This document shows, in pieces, positions 1-11,660 of a stretch of 64,000 bases of DNA (position 1 is its first letter; every line of letters begins with the position of its first letter). The stretch is from Entoloma clypeatum. Lineage: Eukaryota; Basidiomycota; Agaricomycetes; Agaricales; Entolomataceae. Below the pieces are notes generated by a model, which saw only the letters and a list, made by a program, of their open reading frames with translations, made no database searches and was not told where the DNA came from. The position numbers and the translations under genes are program-made. The stretch is taken from assembly GCA_963565915.1 (NCBI GenBank), contig OY751485.1, positions 806,001 to 870,000 on the forward strand, in the 5' to 3' direction.

Positions 1-2
1 GC

Positions 3-269
3 TCTCCTCTGCCTCCGACGGTAGTCGCAGAAGAATTAGAGTATGATGTTGAAAACCTCTTGGACAGCCGACTGCATCGAGGCAAGCTTCAATTCTTGGT
101 CAAATGGAAGGGATATGGCTACGAAGAGAATTCCTGGGAAGCAGAAGACAATGTCCACGCTCTGCGCCTAGTCTGCAACTTCTACCAACGTCATCCGGGA
201 GCTCCGCAGCGGATCGCCACCGCGATATTCAACTCGTTTCGCCTGACACGTCGAGACGCCGTGCCTTGA
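3..269 (+). CDS. Gypsy-1C pol C-terminus with chromodomain (partial)
   Basis: This is the last 88 codons of a Ty3/gypsy polyprotein whose 5' part lies left of the window; the frame is open from base 3 to the TGA at 267-269. The visible domain is a chromodomain: an acidic strand (EYDVENLLDSR), then FLVKWKGYGYEENSWE with the aromatic residues that form the methyl-lysine cage, then an acidic helix and RHPGAP. In chromoviruses this domain sits at the end of integrase and steers integration to marked chromatin. A purine run (268-280) and an LTR follow directly, as expected for the 3' end of an element. The related copy at 37.6-43.5 kb has lost this domain. The family call is confident; activity of this copy cannot be judged. 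Confidence 0.9.
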   Translation, partial: SPLPPTVVAEELEYDVENLLDSRLHRGKLQFLVKWKGYGYEENSWEAEDNVHALRLVCNFYQRHPGAPQRIATAIFNSFRLTRRDAVP

Positions 270-280
270 AGGGGAGGTGA

Positions 281-713
281 TGTAAGGGCAACCACTTTCA
301 CTTTTCACTTTTCCTTTACTTTCTTCCTTTCCTTTCTATTCCACCATCTCCGACGTCCTCTGATCGTATCCGCTGTCTCCGACATCTTATCCGCATCTCT
401 GCATCTGACGACTCCGCCCCCATTCGCTACTCCGCACGTCAGATCACAGGTACTATCATTCATCTTGTTTCCATTCATCCTTCATCGCTACTCCCGATCA
501 TTGCTCATCATTCATGTGTCTCGTTTTATCTCTTATTTCATATCTCATTTTACTATTTATCTCGCTAGCTTGCAGGGGAATCCTTAGAACTTTCTCTTTG
601 GATCTCCCTTGCAAGGTGTGTGTTGTATTACTTATCAGACTGCTCAATCTAAACTTCGGATCTCCCTTGCAAGTATCTGAGTTTGAGTCTTGGATCGTAA
701 GGTCGCCCTTACA
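281..713 (+). repeat. 3' LTR of gypsy-1C
   Basis: The 433-bp repeat starts TGTAAGGGC and ends GCCCTTACA, a 9-bp perfect terminal inverted repeat. It closely matches 37664-38096, 43061-43493 and 61139-61580, and many differences fall at CpG sites. The base run after it (GCGAC, 714-718) should be the 5-bp target duplication; its partner lies outside the window. Confidence 0.95.
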
Positions 714-1884
714 GCGACAGGGTCTCCGCATTCAGAAACGGCGTGTCCAAGCTTCAATCCAACGTGTTGATGGCCTCGGTCGTATTCTTTGCAAACATGC
801 CACGATTCAGCGCCCCAAGTACAAAGTCTCATGCCCTGATGCATTATGGCATGTAGATGGACATCACAAGCTCATTCTATGGGGAATTGTTATTCATGGC
901 TTTGTGGATGGGTATTCTCGTGTGGTATGTAGATTTGAGTTGATTCTTCAATACTTGTGCTTATCTTTCTTCAGGTCACTGGTCTTCATGCAAGCACCAA
1001 CAATCGAGCATCAACTGTGCTTCATTTATTTTCTGAGGCCATAGAAAAATATCGATCACCGTCGCGTGTATGTGGCGACCATGGTTGTGAAAATAAGGGT
1101 GTTGCACTATACATGATTCTTGCAAAAGGCCTTAATTGGGCTTCTTTCATTTGGGGATCGTACGTTATTTCTGTTCCAAATAAAGTTGGTTTCTCAACCG
1201 AGGTATTTACCACAGATCTACTCATAATACACGGATTGAATGGTTACATATGGGTAGAGGTTGGCACACAGTTCGTCCGGCATTGGCGTGCTTTCTTTTA
1301 TCGTCTTGAACACCTGCACTGTCTCGATAGGAAGAACTCCTGCCATCTTTGGCTCCTTTATTATCTTTTTCTTGACATGATAAATGGCGACTGTATGGCT
1401 TTTCGGGATGAATGGAACTCATATCCTATGGCAAAATCTACGAACGCACAGAGGGAGAAAGTGGTGCAGGACAACTGCCAGATGAGGAAATCCCGCACTT
1501 TCTCGAACCGGATGGCGAGATGCAAGAGCATGACTTCAATGATCTTGAAGAATTTATTGAAGAAGCATACAAATCAAAATTCAATGTCAAGGATGTATCT
1601 TGTCCGAAGCACCAGAGTCCATTTGAAAATAATCATGTTGAAATTGTTTTTCAACGGCCCTTGATCATGTTTGTAATTTACAACTGGTTCCATCAGGCTA
1701 TGGACTGCTTTCTGAAGAGTGGGAGGATGCAGTATATCCTAGTTATGAGGTTATTAGAATGCGGCGTGGCAAAGAACTGTGGGTAGCTTTACCAGATTTC
1801 ATTTGGAGGGCACGGGCAGAATTATGGGGACAGGCACTAGATATCGTTGACAGACTTGTATTTCTTCAAGATGGGTCTGAATAA
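714..1884 (+). pseudogene. DDE integrase-core gene, 5' truncated and frameshifted
   Basis: Translation gives the signature of the eukaryotic integrase-core (rve-like DDE) family: LWHVDGHHKL (first D), then DGYSR, NNRAST, GDHGCEN (second D) and HNTRIE (catalytic E), followed by FFYRLEHLH, WLLYYLF and FRDEWNS. Two GT-AG introns fit: 925-974 (50 bp) and 1160-1215 (56 bp). After HNTRIE, four extra bases near 1246-1249 shift the frame, and an expected Arg codon there reads Trp (CGG to TGG). A further intron near 1670-1697 probably precedes the C-terminal exon, which ends at TAA 1882-1884. The gypsy-1C LTR has removed the N-terminus. The family is known from fungi and animals, usually as 'integrase core domain-containing protein'. 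The gene at 2008 starts 124 bp downstream on the same strand. Confidence 0.75.
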
Positions 1885-2754
1885 TAGAGTGATGTCTCAT
1901 TTAAATTTGATGCCAAATTGTCAGTCGGAGCTCTCTTGTATTTAAGCCAACAAAGTGGAACCTTACCTCTTCGTGTTTTGTTCCTCTGAACATACTCTGT
2001 CCTTACTATGTCTTCTAGCTCAACATGGTGCATCGCAATTGACCACACATCAGGAAAACAATGTGTCTGTTGACGGTGCACTCTTCCCAAGAACCCCGAC
2101 CCTGACAGACCTTTACGGTGTCTTGAATGTCTCCACGGACCAAGCCAGCATTGCGGCGACCCCTCGACAGCTTCAGGCATAGCTCAGAAGGAGAAAGCAG
2201 ATGAGCCAAGTGTCAAGGACATACTGCACCGTCTTTTACACATCCCCCGATCCAGCCACATACCTTCTATTGATGACGCGAATCAGGAAGCCAATGATGG
2301 CATGCAGCGACGTCCCAAGACACGGCTAGTCAGCAGCACAGGCTCAGGCTCAAGGAGTGTCTCTAAAGTACGTGGTTGATCCTGTTGTGTCATGATCATT
2401 ATGAAGCCACTTACCAAATTTTCAGTCAAACGGAAAAGGCAAAGACCATTGCGATGACGGTGTCTTCAAAGTTCTGTCCGTTGTCATTAACCCACATGGG
2501 ATAGGATTAGTGGATGAGGTATGATGCAGCTATCTGATCAATGTATTACCAACATTGCATTGCCGATACAGGAAGCCAACAGCTTTGAACCAATGGAGGC
2601 TGGGGTTCCAGACTGGTTCAACATCCACATCCTGATTAAAAAAGGTTTAGCCAAGATGGTTGACAGTGGAATTGAGTTTCGGAAGTCATGGAACTACGAA
2701 GAAGTGCACTCTGCTCTCCGGGAACTATTTCCCGGCCTGTTGGAATACATCAAT

Positions 2755-3063
2755 TGTTGAAGTTCCACCTGGGCGCTAGCCACAGGTGTACTGAGCAACA
2801 CAGCTACAGTGGAAGTAATCTACTCTACCGTTCTAGTCACTTACATGGTTGGGAAGGGTGAGGCTGGTGAGAGCGGTTGAGGCTGGTAAGAGCGATGGAG
2901 CTGGTTAAGAGTCAAGAGACAACTTGTTGATATTGACAGTTTCCTGGTCTTATATACCATACTACTGTTTGTACCAACCAAATAAGTATGTAATCGAAGA
3001 TGTGTAAAGGTCACATGATGTAATCTAATCTAATCTAATCTACGTGATGGAAAAGTTTCAACA
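2755..3063 (-). repeat. Copia-1 3' LTR
   Basis: 309-bp repeat with ends TGTTGAAG and TTTCAACA; it matches 8900-9208. The C run just after it on the plus strand (3064-3070) is the polypurine tract of the minus-strand element. A short array of AATCT units lies near 3021-3042. Confidence 0.95.
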
Positions 3064-3128
3064 CCCCCCCTTATTTAGTACATACTTCTAAATACATCTT
3101 ACTTTTTCCCATATAGGTACTTTTTTGT

Positions 3129-6100
3129 CTAGTTTTTAAGTAATCCGAAGTACGGGATAAACTTGCTAAAGAGGACTTTCCCCAGATTCTTAGTTAAAAG
3201 ATCTGCAGGGTTATTCACTCCTTCAATGAATTCGACCGTAATGATGCCTTCGGATACTTTTTCTCTGACAAAGTGGAATCACACGTTGATACGACCGTCG
3301 CGCGGCTACAGCCAAATTTGCGAAATTCCCACGGTTTTGTCAATGAAAGAACATTATATCGGCTCCGTTAAACATTATTCTATTGGAACTGATGGTACTA
3401 CTGGCTACCTAAGAGTGTCTAAATACCACTGAGCCACCTTTGGTCATGATCATAGGAACAGTCACATTCTGAGGGCTTAACTATAGGCTTGACACAAACT
3501 TTCTATTCTCACTGGATAAGACCAGTGAGGGAGGCAGTAATAATATTTCTTTGACCTATCACCCTATCCAATATACAACACTATGGTCTATGGACACTAC
3601 AGAGACCCGGGGGACTTATAATCAAGCAATAATGCCCAGCATCACGAAATGCGATGCGCGATCACTGATGCCGTAATGCCAAATGCGTAACTTACCCGAA
3701 ATAGAACGACCCTTGGAAACGGGATCGTTGATGGCTGCCGAGGCACCGAGTTGGTACCCAAGGGCCCAAACCCTTGATTCATGGAAACCGGACCCTTGAT
3801 CGACTCCATCAATATTGATGCGATGCTCTGGAATGCTCGCGAAACAACGCGCCCTTGTCGCTCCACTCCTTTAGGGTCCATAACCCTCTCGATGCATGGA
3901 AAAACATCAGATATGGTCCCTGGTGACCCTTTCACATGCTCGCAATGGACAATATACCACGGACCGATTTGATTTTACCTTTTACTTATGATAAACTTTA
4001 TTATTCTAAATTGCCGTCTCATGTATAAAAACCTCTCGATATTGTCATGTACTGTAGAATTAGGCTGGGTCTTCCCCCAGATCATAACATAGCTCTCTCC
4101 TCTGTGTGTTTGAGTGCGCTGTGGTTGTCTAAAGTCTCATATTGAACCAGTTGATTGTTGGAGCCTGAGTGCTCACCTGTTGCCTTGTTGAAACCTTGAT
4201 TGTTGCCTGTTGGATCGAAAGGGACTCTGTGGACCTTGAGATCAAAACCGATTCCTTAAAAAGCTCTTTATTGAATCACATACCCGGATTTCAACGCGTG
4301 TTTGCGAGTTGAATTTCACACCCCAGACAAACCCCCCCCGAACCTCACCGAAACAAAGGGATTTCGTCCCGCCCACCTAGAACTTATTGAAGGGTTGTGT
4401 TGGTGATTGGTTAGAGGTGTTTTTCGGGCACTCACTCAGTGTTCGACACATTTCTCCGTCCATTCAGAACCATCTTCTCAACGTGGATGTGCTTGGACCG
4501 CTTTTCAGTTACAGGGTTGGATGCAATAAAGACGGAGCCATTGTTATCTCCATAGATCGGGACTGATCCGATCTGCATCCCAAGTTCGGCAAGCATGCTT
4601 CTAAGCCATGTCACTGCGCGACTGCAATCTGATAGCGCCATATATTCTGCTTCTGTGGAAGCGAGGGCAATGGTTTTTTGCGCTGATGAAACCCATGTCA
4701 CTGCTCCAGATGCCAGCGATGCGAAGTAACCAGTGGTGGATTTCCTGGTGTTTTTGTCTGACGCCCAATCGGAATCTGTGAATGTGTAGATTCCTTTCCC
4801 AGAATCACCATCGTATATGATCGTGTAATTTTTTGTTGCCTTCAAATATCTGCAAATATCCCTGGCCACTTCTAAATGGTGCTTGGTAGGGTTTGCAGAG
4901 AATTGAGACATTTTGATCACGGCGAAACAAATGTCGGGTCTTGTCCCGATCATTAAGTACAATAGTGATCCGATGATGGATTGGTACTTGGATCTGAGTT
5001 CCGCATTGGGTTCATCTTCAGACTTCATGGGTTTGTAGCCCGTTGGGAGTGGGGTATGGGTGGCATTAGATTCGCTCATCCCCATGCGTGCAAGAATTTT
5101 CTCAAGGTAGGGTACTTGATCAATGAAGATTCTTTTCCCACGTTGCCTTATTTGGATTGAGAGAAATTCTTTTGATTCCCCATCAGGGACTAGGTGTCCT
5201 AGGTCCCTACATTCCCATGTTGTCATGAAGGCCTTCTTCTTTTCTAGCATGTATTCCCGGTTTGTGCCGAGAAAAGCAGAGTCATCGACATAAATGACGG
5301 CGATTACAGTTTCCCCTTTGGTACTTGTGTGAATAAAAACTCCCGCATTGGAGTGAAGCCAGACAAAGCCGAGCTTTTTCATGGAGGAATCGAGTTCCCT
5401 CCACCAGGCTAATGCGGCCTGCTTGAGTCTGTATAGGGCTTTGTATAGTCGGTACACAAGGTGTTCTTTCCCTTTTACTATGTAACCCTCTGGCTGTCGC
5501 ATGTAAATTACCTCACGGAGTGTTCCATAGAGGAAGGCTGCTGAGACGTCCAAGAGTGTCATGAACCACCCTTCAAGGGCTGTCAATGCCAGAATCAACC
5601 GGACAGTCTCGTACCTCACTACTGGTGAGAAGATTTGATCAAAGTCGATCCCTTCTACCTGTGAGAAGCCTTTTGCGACAAGGCGCGCTTTCAAACGCCT
5701 GTCGGATTTTTCATTGTAAACCCATTTGTTCCTTAGAGCTTTCCTCCCTGTAGGTAGGGGTACTAACTCCGTGATCACCCCGCAGCTTTTGAGCATGTCT
5801 AGCTCTTTTTGTTCTGCCACATACCAATCTTCTTTGTTTGGAAGAGAGTATATATCTTTGTGTGACATATCGATGATGCCCACATGAATAGAGATTGCCT
5901 CCATTAGGAGATCATTCATCCATGCCGTTTGACCGCCTAATCTTCGTCTTCGATCCATTTTTTCAAGATCAGAAGCAGGGGTGTCTTCCCCATAGATGCT
6001 ATCTGGCATTCTCCGAACTCGTCGTTCCCTGATCGGTCGATCTGGTACTTGCTTGGGCTCTGGAGTGGGTACTCGTGGCTTGTCATCGGGCTCGCTACGT

Positions 6101-8534
6101 GGCAAATCATCGTCTGATTCAGGGTGATCCTGTTCAATGGGAACTGGGTCATGAGGTGTTTCGTTGTGACTATCGTCGTCGTTGCTGCTGGGGATGAGAT
6201 CCTCAAACTCATCAGCCGGCTCTGGGTTTTCCATTTCTGGATGGTTTTCTGGCAAAGGGTCGATGTGGCATCTAGGGTACTTGCTTTCATCAAAGATAGC
6301 TTTCCCGCCCATGAAAATTGTGTTGGTCTCAGGATCCATGAAGCGGTATCCTTTGACCCCTGGTTTTGATCCGAGATAAATCATCAATCGGGATCTTGAT
6401 TCCAGGGAGTTCCTACGTTTCTCCTTTGGGATATATACATATGCCTGACATCCAAATACTCTGACACTGGACATGTCGGGGATCTCATTGGTCACCCTGA
6501 AGTAAGGGGTTTTCCATTCAAGACGCTGCATGGGGGTTCTGTTGTAGAGAAATGCTGCATGTTCCAGGCAGAATTCCCACCACATAGGTGGTAAGCATGT
6601 GTCGAAGCGTAATGCCTGAGATTTTTCCCACAGAGTTCGATTTATCCGTTCTGCTCTACCATTCTGCTGATGCTGATATGGGAGTGTGACGTCAATCAGA
6701 ATTCCATGATCGGCAAGTACATCCTTGTATTCGTCAAATTCTCCACCTCCATCAACCTGCCATTTTTTAGGGGTGGCGGCGAATTGATTCTGGATCATCG
6801 CAAGGAATTGTTTCAGCGCCGTGATGGCGCCTGACTTTTTCCTAAGCAAGACGACCCAGACATGGGAAGAAAAATCGTCCAAAAAGGTAAGGAAATATTT
6901 GTACTTATGGTACGATGCCGTGGATATCTGCTTCAAATCCGAATGGATCAAATCAAAGGGTTTGACAGCCCTTGTCATTGAGTTGGGATAAGATTGATTC
7001 GGCATTTTCCCTTTTAGGCACCCCGTGCAGCTTTCCTGTGATTTCTCACATGCTAACGTTCTGGGTACTCCTTTGGAACTGGTGGGAATCTTATTGAGCG
7101 CCTGGTCATTTGGGTGGCCAAGGCGTTTATGCCAGGTTTCAACAGTGATTTCGCTAGAGATCGCGTGGATTTGGTCATGGCATATTTCAGTGTCTAACCA
7201 ATAAATGGTTTGTCAGAGAATGTGAGGCGAGAACTGTATTTTGTTCTGTCCTTTGGAGATGTTAATTTCTCCACGCATTCCGTCTACTTTGTAACCGTGA
7301 TTAAGGAAGATGCCTAGGGACAATAGGTGTGTGTCCATGTCCAGAATGTAGAATACAGGTCGGAGAAGATGGGTTTTTATTTCCCCATTTAGGGTATGCC
7401 ATACTGGAACGGCCCCAACTCCGAGAATTTCCAGTTTCTTTCCCTTTGCAGCTGTTTGGACAAATTGTTTAGCCTTGAGAGGCCTGTAGTACGTGAAGTC
7501 TTTAAACTCATGGGTAAAGTGTAACGATGCGCCGGAATCTAAGATCCACTGAGCGCGTTCTTTCTCTTTGCAGTGTGTGCAGGACGCAAAATGTTTGATA
7601 TATTTTTTGTACAGATCATCACTCAAGAGATCTATACTATCTGCATTGGTACTAGCTAATATATGTTCAAACGTCTGTGCGTGATTATTAGCGTTTCCCA
7701 TTTGGTCATGTTTGAGAGAAGGATGTGACAAACCGTCAAGTTCGATCAGCCGATCTTCGAATTGTTCCGGCCCCATCCACTCGCTTTGATGGTCTATGTC
7801 CATCATCCTGAGCGAGTCATCCAAGGGTGGAGTGACTCGACGCTGCTTGGATGGTCTTCCGTCTTCTTCTGGGATAATTGTATCCAGAATTTGAAGGTTC
7901 AACCCTGAGGGACGAGCACCAATGTTCCGCGCGAGTTTGCGGATGTGATCGTTCTTTTTCCACACGGACGGTTTTCCAGATGGAAGCCTGGTGTACTGAG
8001 AAGGAGGGGGGTTCATGCGTTGCAGGAGCGACTGCATTTTTCCGGAATCGGGCTGTGCAGTACTTGTCATTTTCCCGCGGCCAGTGATGGTGGTGAAGGA
8101 CGGTGCCGGAAGAGGAGGGAAGTGGATGGCGGGAGCAACAAACTCAACCGTTTCTTCCACATGGTCAGACGGGTTGTCTGCAGTGTTGGCGCTTTTTTTC
8201 TGGTTGCGCCAGCGTCCTTTTCCCTTCTGCTTTTCAAAAGCGGTACTAGGGTCGGTCCGAGAGCTATGTCATCGTCCTTGATCCAGGCTTTTTCTTCCTT
8301 GCGGAAGCCGGGCTGGTCGACCGTGGTAGCCAGCACAGGGGGAGCAGCAGCAGTGGCCCCAGGGGTGGAGACCGTGGTGGTAAAGTCGGCGATGACAGGG
8401 CGGGGGATGTCGCCAGAAACAAGGCGCCAGACTCCTTGATGGAGGAGGTAGGACTTCATCCTTTCGGCCCAGCTTTGGTAGTCGATGCCATCGAAGGGGG
8501 TGATGATGTCAAGAGCAGAGCGAGAGGTAGACAT
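3129..8534 (-). pseudogene. Copia-1 gag-pol polyprotein, broken
   Basis: Starts at ATG 8534 with the same N-terminus as copia-2. The reading frame is lost near 8257, where about 521 bp of gag present in copia-2 are missing, joined at a CGAG microhomology. The frame resumes at 8160-7213 with the protease motif LDSGAS, ends at TGA 7213-7215 (GGA in copia-2), and continues in the same frame over 7005-4432: integrase with DGGGEF and GRAERIN, RT with YVDDS, and RNase H with TDSDWAS. The last RNase H segment is displaced to 3129-3286 by the insertion at 3287-4480, so the frame there reads into foreign sequence. It cannot encode a working polyprotein. Confidence 0.92.
3287..4480 (+). mobile_element. 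1.2-kb solo-LTR-like insertion in copia-1
   Basis: Alignment with copia-2 shows 1194 foreign bases inside the RNase H region. They begin TGAT, end TCTCA and are flanked by ACGT (3283-3286 and 4481-4484). A TATA-like box (TATAAAA, near 4024) with a further 450 bp downstream fits a U3-R-U5 layout on the plus strand. There is no long ORF. A solo LTR of an otherwise absent family is the best reading; the 4-bp duplication and lack of a second copy leave this uncertain. Confidence 0.55.
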
Positions 8535-8887
8535 TGTTAATGAATCTGAAAAAAGGTTTTTCCCAATCAGTGATAATGAATTTGATTTGAGAAAACAAGT
8601 AAATGATTCCTCATGACATATTCCCTTGAGGATTAGCGGTCATGGGAAAAAACCCTTTTTGTGTGTCAGAAGTGGATGAGGTACGATCGACTTTTCCACA
8701 TGATGTGTACTAAGTTAATCCCCTTAGGGACGCTTCATGACAGGTACTTGTCGTAATGATGTTTCCAGGTTCATATGTGAAGAAGTATGACTCAGAACCT
8801 AGATCTTGCGATCGGTTCTCCTGTCAACCAGGGTAGAGTGGGCAGGTACTTGCTGTTGCCAGCGTTCCCAAGTCCCTCTGCTATCCG

Positions 8888-8899
8888 GGGCCCATAACC
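8888..8899 (-). other. Copia-1 primer binding site (half tRNA-iMet type)
   Basis: Read on the minus strand, the 12 bases directly after the 5' LTR are GGTTATGGGCCC. This matches the Drosophila copia primer site, complementary to the anticodon stem-loop of initiator tRNA-Met rather than its 3' CCA end. The same site follows the copia-2 5' LTR. Confidence 0.75.
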
Positions 8900-9208
8900 T
8901 GTTGAAGTTCCACCTGGGCGCTAGCCACAGGTGTACTGAGCAACACAGCTACAGTGGAAGTAATCTACTCTACCGTTCTAGTCACTTACATGGTTGGGAA
9001 GGGTGAGGCTGGTGAGAGCGGTTGAGGCTGGTAAGAGCGATGGAGCTGGTTAAGAGTCAAGAGACAACTTGTTGATATTGACAGTTTCCTGGTCTTATAT
9101 ACTGTACTACTGTTTGTACCAACCAAATAAGTATGTAATCGAAGATGTGTAAAGGTCACGTGATGTAATCTAATCCAATCTAATCTACATGATGGAAAAG
9201 TTTCAACA
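8900..9208 (-). repeat. Copia-1 5' LTR
   Basis: 309-bp partner of 2755-3063. Visible differences include TACTGTACT versus TACCATACT (copia-2 has TACCGTACT) and two CACGTG/CACATG-type changes, so most divergence is CpG transition. Confidence 0.95.
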
Positions 9209-10274
9209 TCAATAACATGAAGGAGCCTGAAGCAGATGATCCATTGGCTGCATACCCACCATGGGTCCTCTGTGTACCACGGAAAAGATGGCTGGCCATT
9301 GTTCTGAATCTACATCCGGATGGTGCGACAGTGCATTTCAACAAGGGTACATCGCAAGCTGGGTATCGAGATTCACATGTCTATATCGGTGGGTTTTCTC
9401 AAGCTACAAAACTTACCAGACAACCTCAATGTGCTCCAGTTACTCATGATCCAGTTCCTGATGAAGTTTGTGCATTGTTCTCTGAGAGTGAATACCCGGC
9501 AGCAAGCCTGAGGGGAGATGGGAAAGGAAAAGGGAAGGCTGTGACAAGTATGTGACAACACTCATATCGAACATGCACGACAACTCTCCATCGCACTACA
9601 GGCCATGGCTCAACTCCCAGCCCTTTGTTTGAACCAATACAAGAGAGGTCAGCTTTGGAAAAGACTAGCCGAAAGCGCAATCGTTCCCCAACACCGTCGG
9701 ACTCTGACAAGGACACTGTAGAGGATCTAAGCACTGTTCAAGATGGTCCTTCACAAAAACGGAGGAGCCGCCCACCATGCAAACAATCAAAGCCATGCCA
9801 GCCCCCTTTCTATTGTCCTTATATTCTACTGACATCAATCTATATAGTTATTAGCAAGCCACTGGCAGCCTCCACAGTCGTTGAGGCTGCCGAAGAGTTT
9901 GGTGAGTATCTTAAGATCTTCCCATGGATTCTGAAGGTCAACTTGTTCAAGATTCCGACTTCGACCTCCCTTCTCCTACCATGTTTGGTATGACTCGACA
10001 CTGTCAAAACAGTACACATGGCTTGGACTCGGAACAGCCACCAATGCCAATGGAAGACTATGATATGATTGATTTGACGGGGCACAGTAGCTCGGTCGAG
10101 AGCGCCCCGTCGGCCCCCTCCACGAGCATTATTCCCACATTACCACCAGATGTGCTTAGTCCTGTTACTGCTCTGACAACTCCCCTTCAGCCCACAGTTC
10201 CCCTTGACACGTCATTCACCTCGCTTTCCGACCTTGATGATCCATGGGCTGTAAACCGCAAGTTCTTCTTTTAG

Positions 10275-10860
10275 TTTTCATTGCTTTATTTATCCCATCC
10301 TTTTCTCCGAGTTCAACATTCCCTAGAGCCTTTTCAATCAACCTTTATAATCATAAATCCTGCCTCAACCTATATGACCTCCACTCAGTTTTCTTTTCAT
10401 CATTAGAATTCGAAGTCTCAACTTGATGTCCCTCACATAGAGTAGAACCTGCTTTTAATCAATAGATAATCTTTTTCATGTAATATCTGAGTCTCCGCTG
10501 GCTGGAGTGGACTCCAACTGCTTCCTTAGCTGATGAAATTGTAAACATTGAATGCCCATTGCGACAATTTCTGGGAGCTAAGTAGTAAGTACTGTGTTCA
10601 ACTGGGGAGAGGGTCAAAATACTACGGGGGTGGCAGCAACATTCAACGTGTGGCACAATAAGGGCAACACAAGTCAGTGAAAACCGCGTGAGCACTCGAA
10701 AACCGCATGCCCATTGGTCAAACCTCATGACATGACATTTCTGGGTGACCATTTATTTTTTGTACAATTTGACTGTCATAAGCCTTGCCACGTCCTTCTC
10801 CCTCCACTCCCTCCCCCATCCCTCTCGCTCCCCCCCCCCCTGTTCACACAAGGGCCACAG
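10275..10860. other. Non-coding interval
   Basis: Follows the stop of the gene at 2008. It holds a T/C-rich stretch (10790-10850) but no ORF, splice pattern or element ends that I can support. Confidence 0.5.
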
Positions 10861-10945
10861 TGCCCCCATATAGGTAAGCACCCCCCCGCCATTCACGTCA
10901 TGTCAGACCACTGACGAAACACGCGAGAGCAGCGGGACGCGGGGC
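10845..10945 (+). repeat. Dispersed repeat core, copy 1
   Basis: Contains ATAGGTAAGCACC followed by CAGACCACTGACGAAACAC. It aligns with 35795-35905 and, inverted, with about 33500-33600. Conserved blocks are a GGGCCAC-type box, CCCAYTATAGGTAAGCACC and a purine-rich tail. Confidence 0.6.
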
Positions 10946-11275
10946 GAACGGGGCAGGGCACGTGAGAAACGGCGTGACACGTACCAGCAGATGCAAGAGG
11001 GGCGGGACATGCAATGAACGGGACAGGAGACGCGACAAACGGTGCAGGACATGCAAGAACGATGGCCGACGCAAGAAACGGCAAGGCCGACATGAGAGGG
11101 GCAGGACATGAACCAGCAGTTGCGAGAACGGTGGGACACGCAATGAGAACGGTGGCAGATGCGAGAAACGGCAAGACAGATGCGAGACATTACATGGGAC
11201 ACACGAGGAACAGTGGGACGTGCGCTGGCAGAGACAAGTGTGCGAGGGACGACGCACTGGGGGGCATGAGTAGCA
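10930..11275 (+). repeat. GA-rich degenerate minisatellite
   Basis: Imperfect tandem units of roughly 15-30 bases built on GGACATGCAAGAACGGTGG and GCGAGAAACGGCAAG. Overlapping ORFs on both strands are by-products of the repeat. Confidence 0.6.
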
Positions 11276-11279
11276 CATT

Positions 11280-11660
11280 GATATAAATTGTACATTGTCC
11301 TGTCATAGCACTTAAACTCAATCAAATTTTTCCAATCTGTTATTCATGAATTGCTATAGTACCATATTGGAATGTTTCTATGAAGACTTACACAAAGTTT
11401 CCAATTATCTTTACAGACTCCCTCAAAATCTATATATTACTTTATAGAAACTATATCACCTACCAGCTCTACAAAGACCTTCAAATTTGGCACTTCAGCT
11501 CCACAGTGCTGCAAAGAGCTGCATAGCATATAGGCCAAGCTGCAACAAGCTGCAACATCTTTGGCAAAAATCAGTGTTTGCTGATGGGGGGTAAATTCTA
11601 ACCTTTCGGGATGCCAAAAGCAAACACTGTCATCTCCCAGGCAACAACAGGTTTGTCGTG
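11280..11660. other. Non-coding interval
   Basis: AT-rich sequence with short CTGCAACAAG-like repeats around 11500-11560 and no supportable gene. Confidence 0.4.

Larger units (their letters stand above)
2755..9208 (-). mobile_element. Copia-1, Ty1/copia retrotransposon (defective)
   Basis: Minus-strand element of 6454 bp bounded by 309-bp LTRs, with 5-bp target duplication TCAAT (2750-2754 and 9209-9213). The order gag, protease, integrase, RT, RNase H identifies Ty1/copia. It interrupts the gene at 2008. Defects: a deletion of about 521 bp in gag, a premature TGA in pol, and an inserted 1194-bp element near the 3' end. Relative to copia-2 it is older: its LTRs differ at about five bases, mostly CpG transitions. 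Confidence 0.95.
2008..10274 (+). pseudogene. Unrecognised multi-exon gene, split by copia-1
   Basis: Proposed start ATG 2008. Introns with GT-AG ends fit at 2368-2425, 2519-2571 and 9548-9601, keeping one frame across exons. Removing copia-1 (2755-9208) and one copy of the TCAAT duplication joins EYIN to NMKEPEADD in frame, so the insertion lies in a coding exon. An in-frame TGA at 2071-2073 sits in a Cys-rich stretch (CVC-stop-RC) where CGA (Arg) would fit. Later parts contain PWVLCVPRKRWLAIV, HFNKG and a Ser/Pro-rich basic tail with KRNRSP, ending at TAG 10272-10274. One more short intron near 9910-9945 is needed but unclear. I do not recognise the family. Its position just behind the integrase-core gene suggests they may belong to one mobile unit, which is inference. 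Confidence 0.6.

Noticed and set aside
10893..11325. Four overlapping Cys/Ser-rich ORFs on both strands
   Set aside because: They lie in a GA-rich minisatellite; composition follows the repeat and no frame is favoured.
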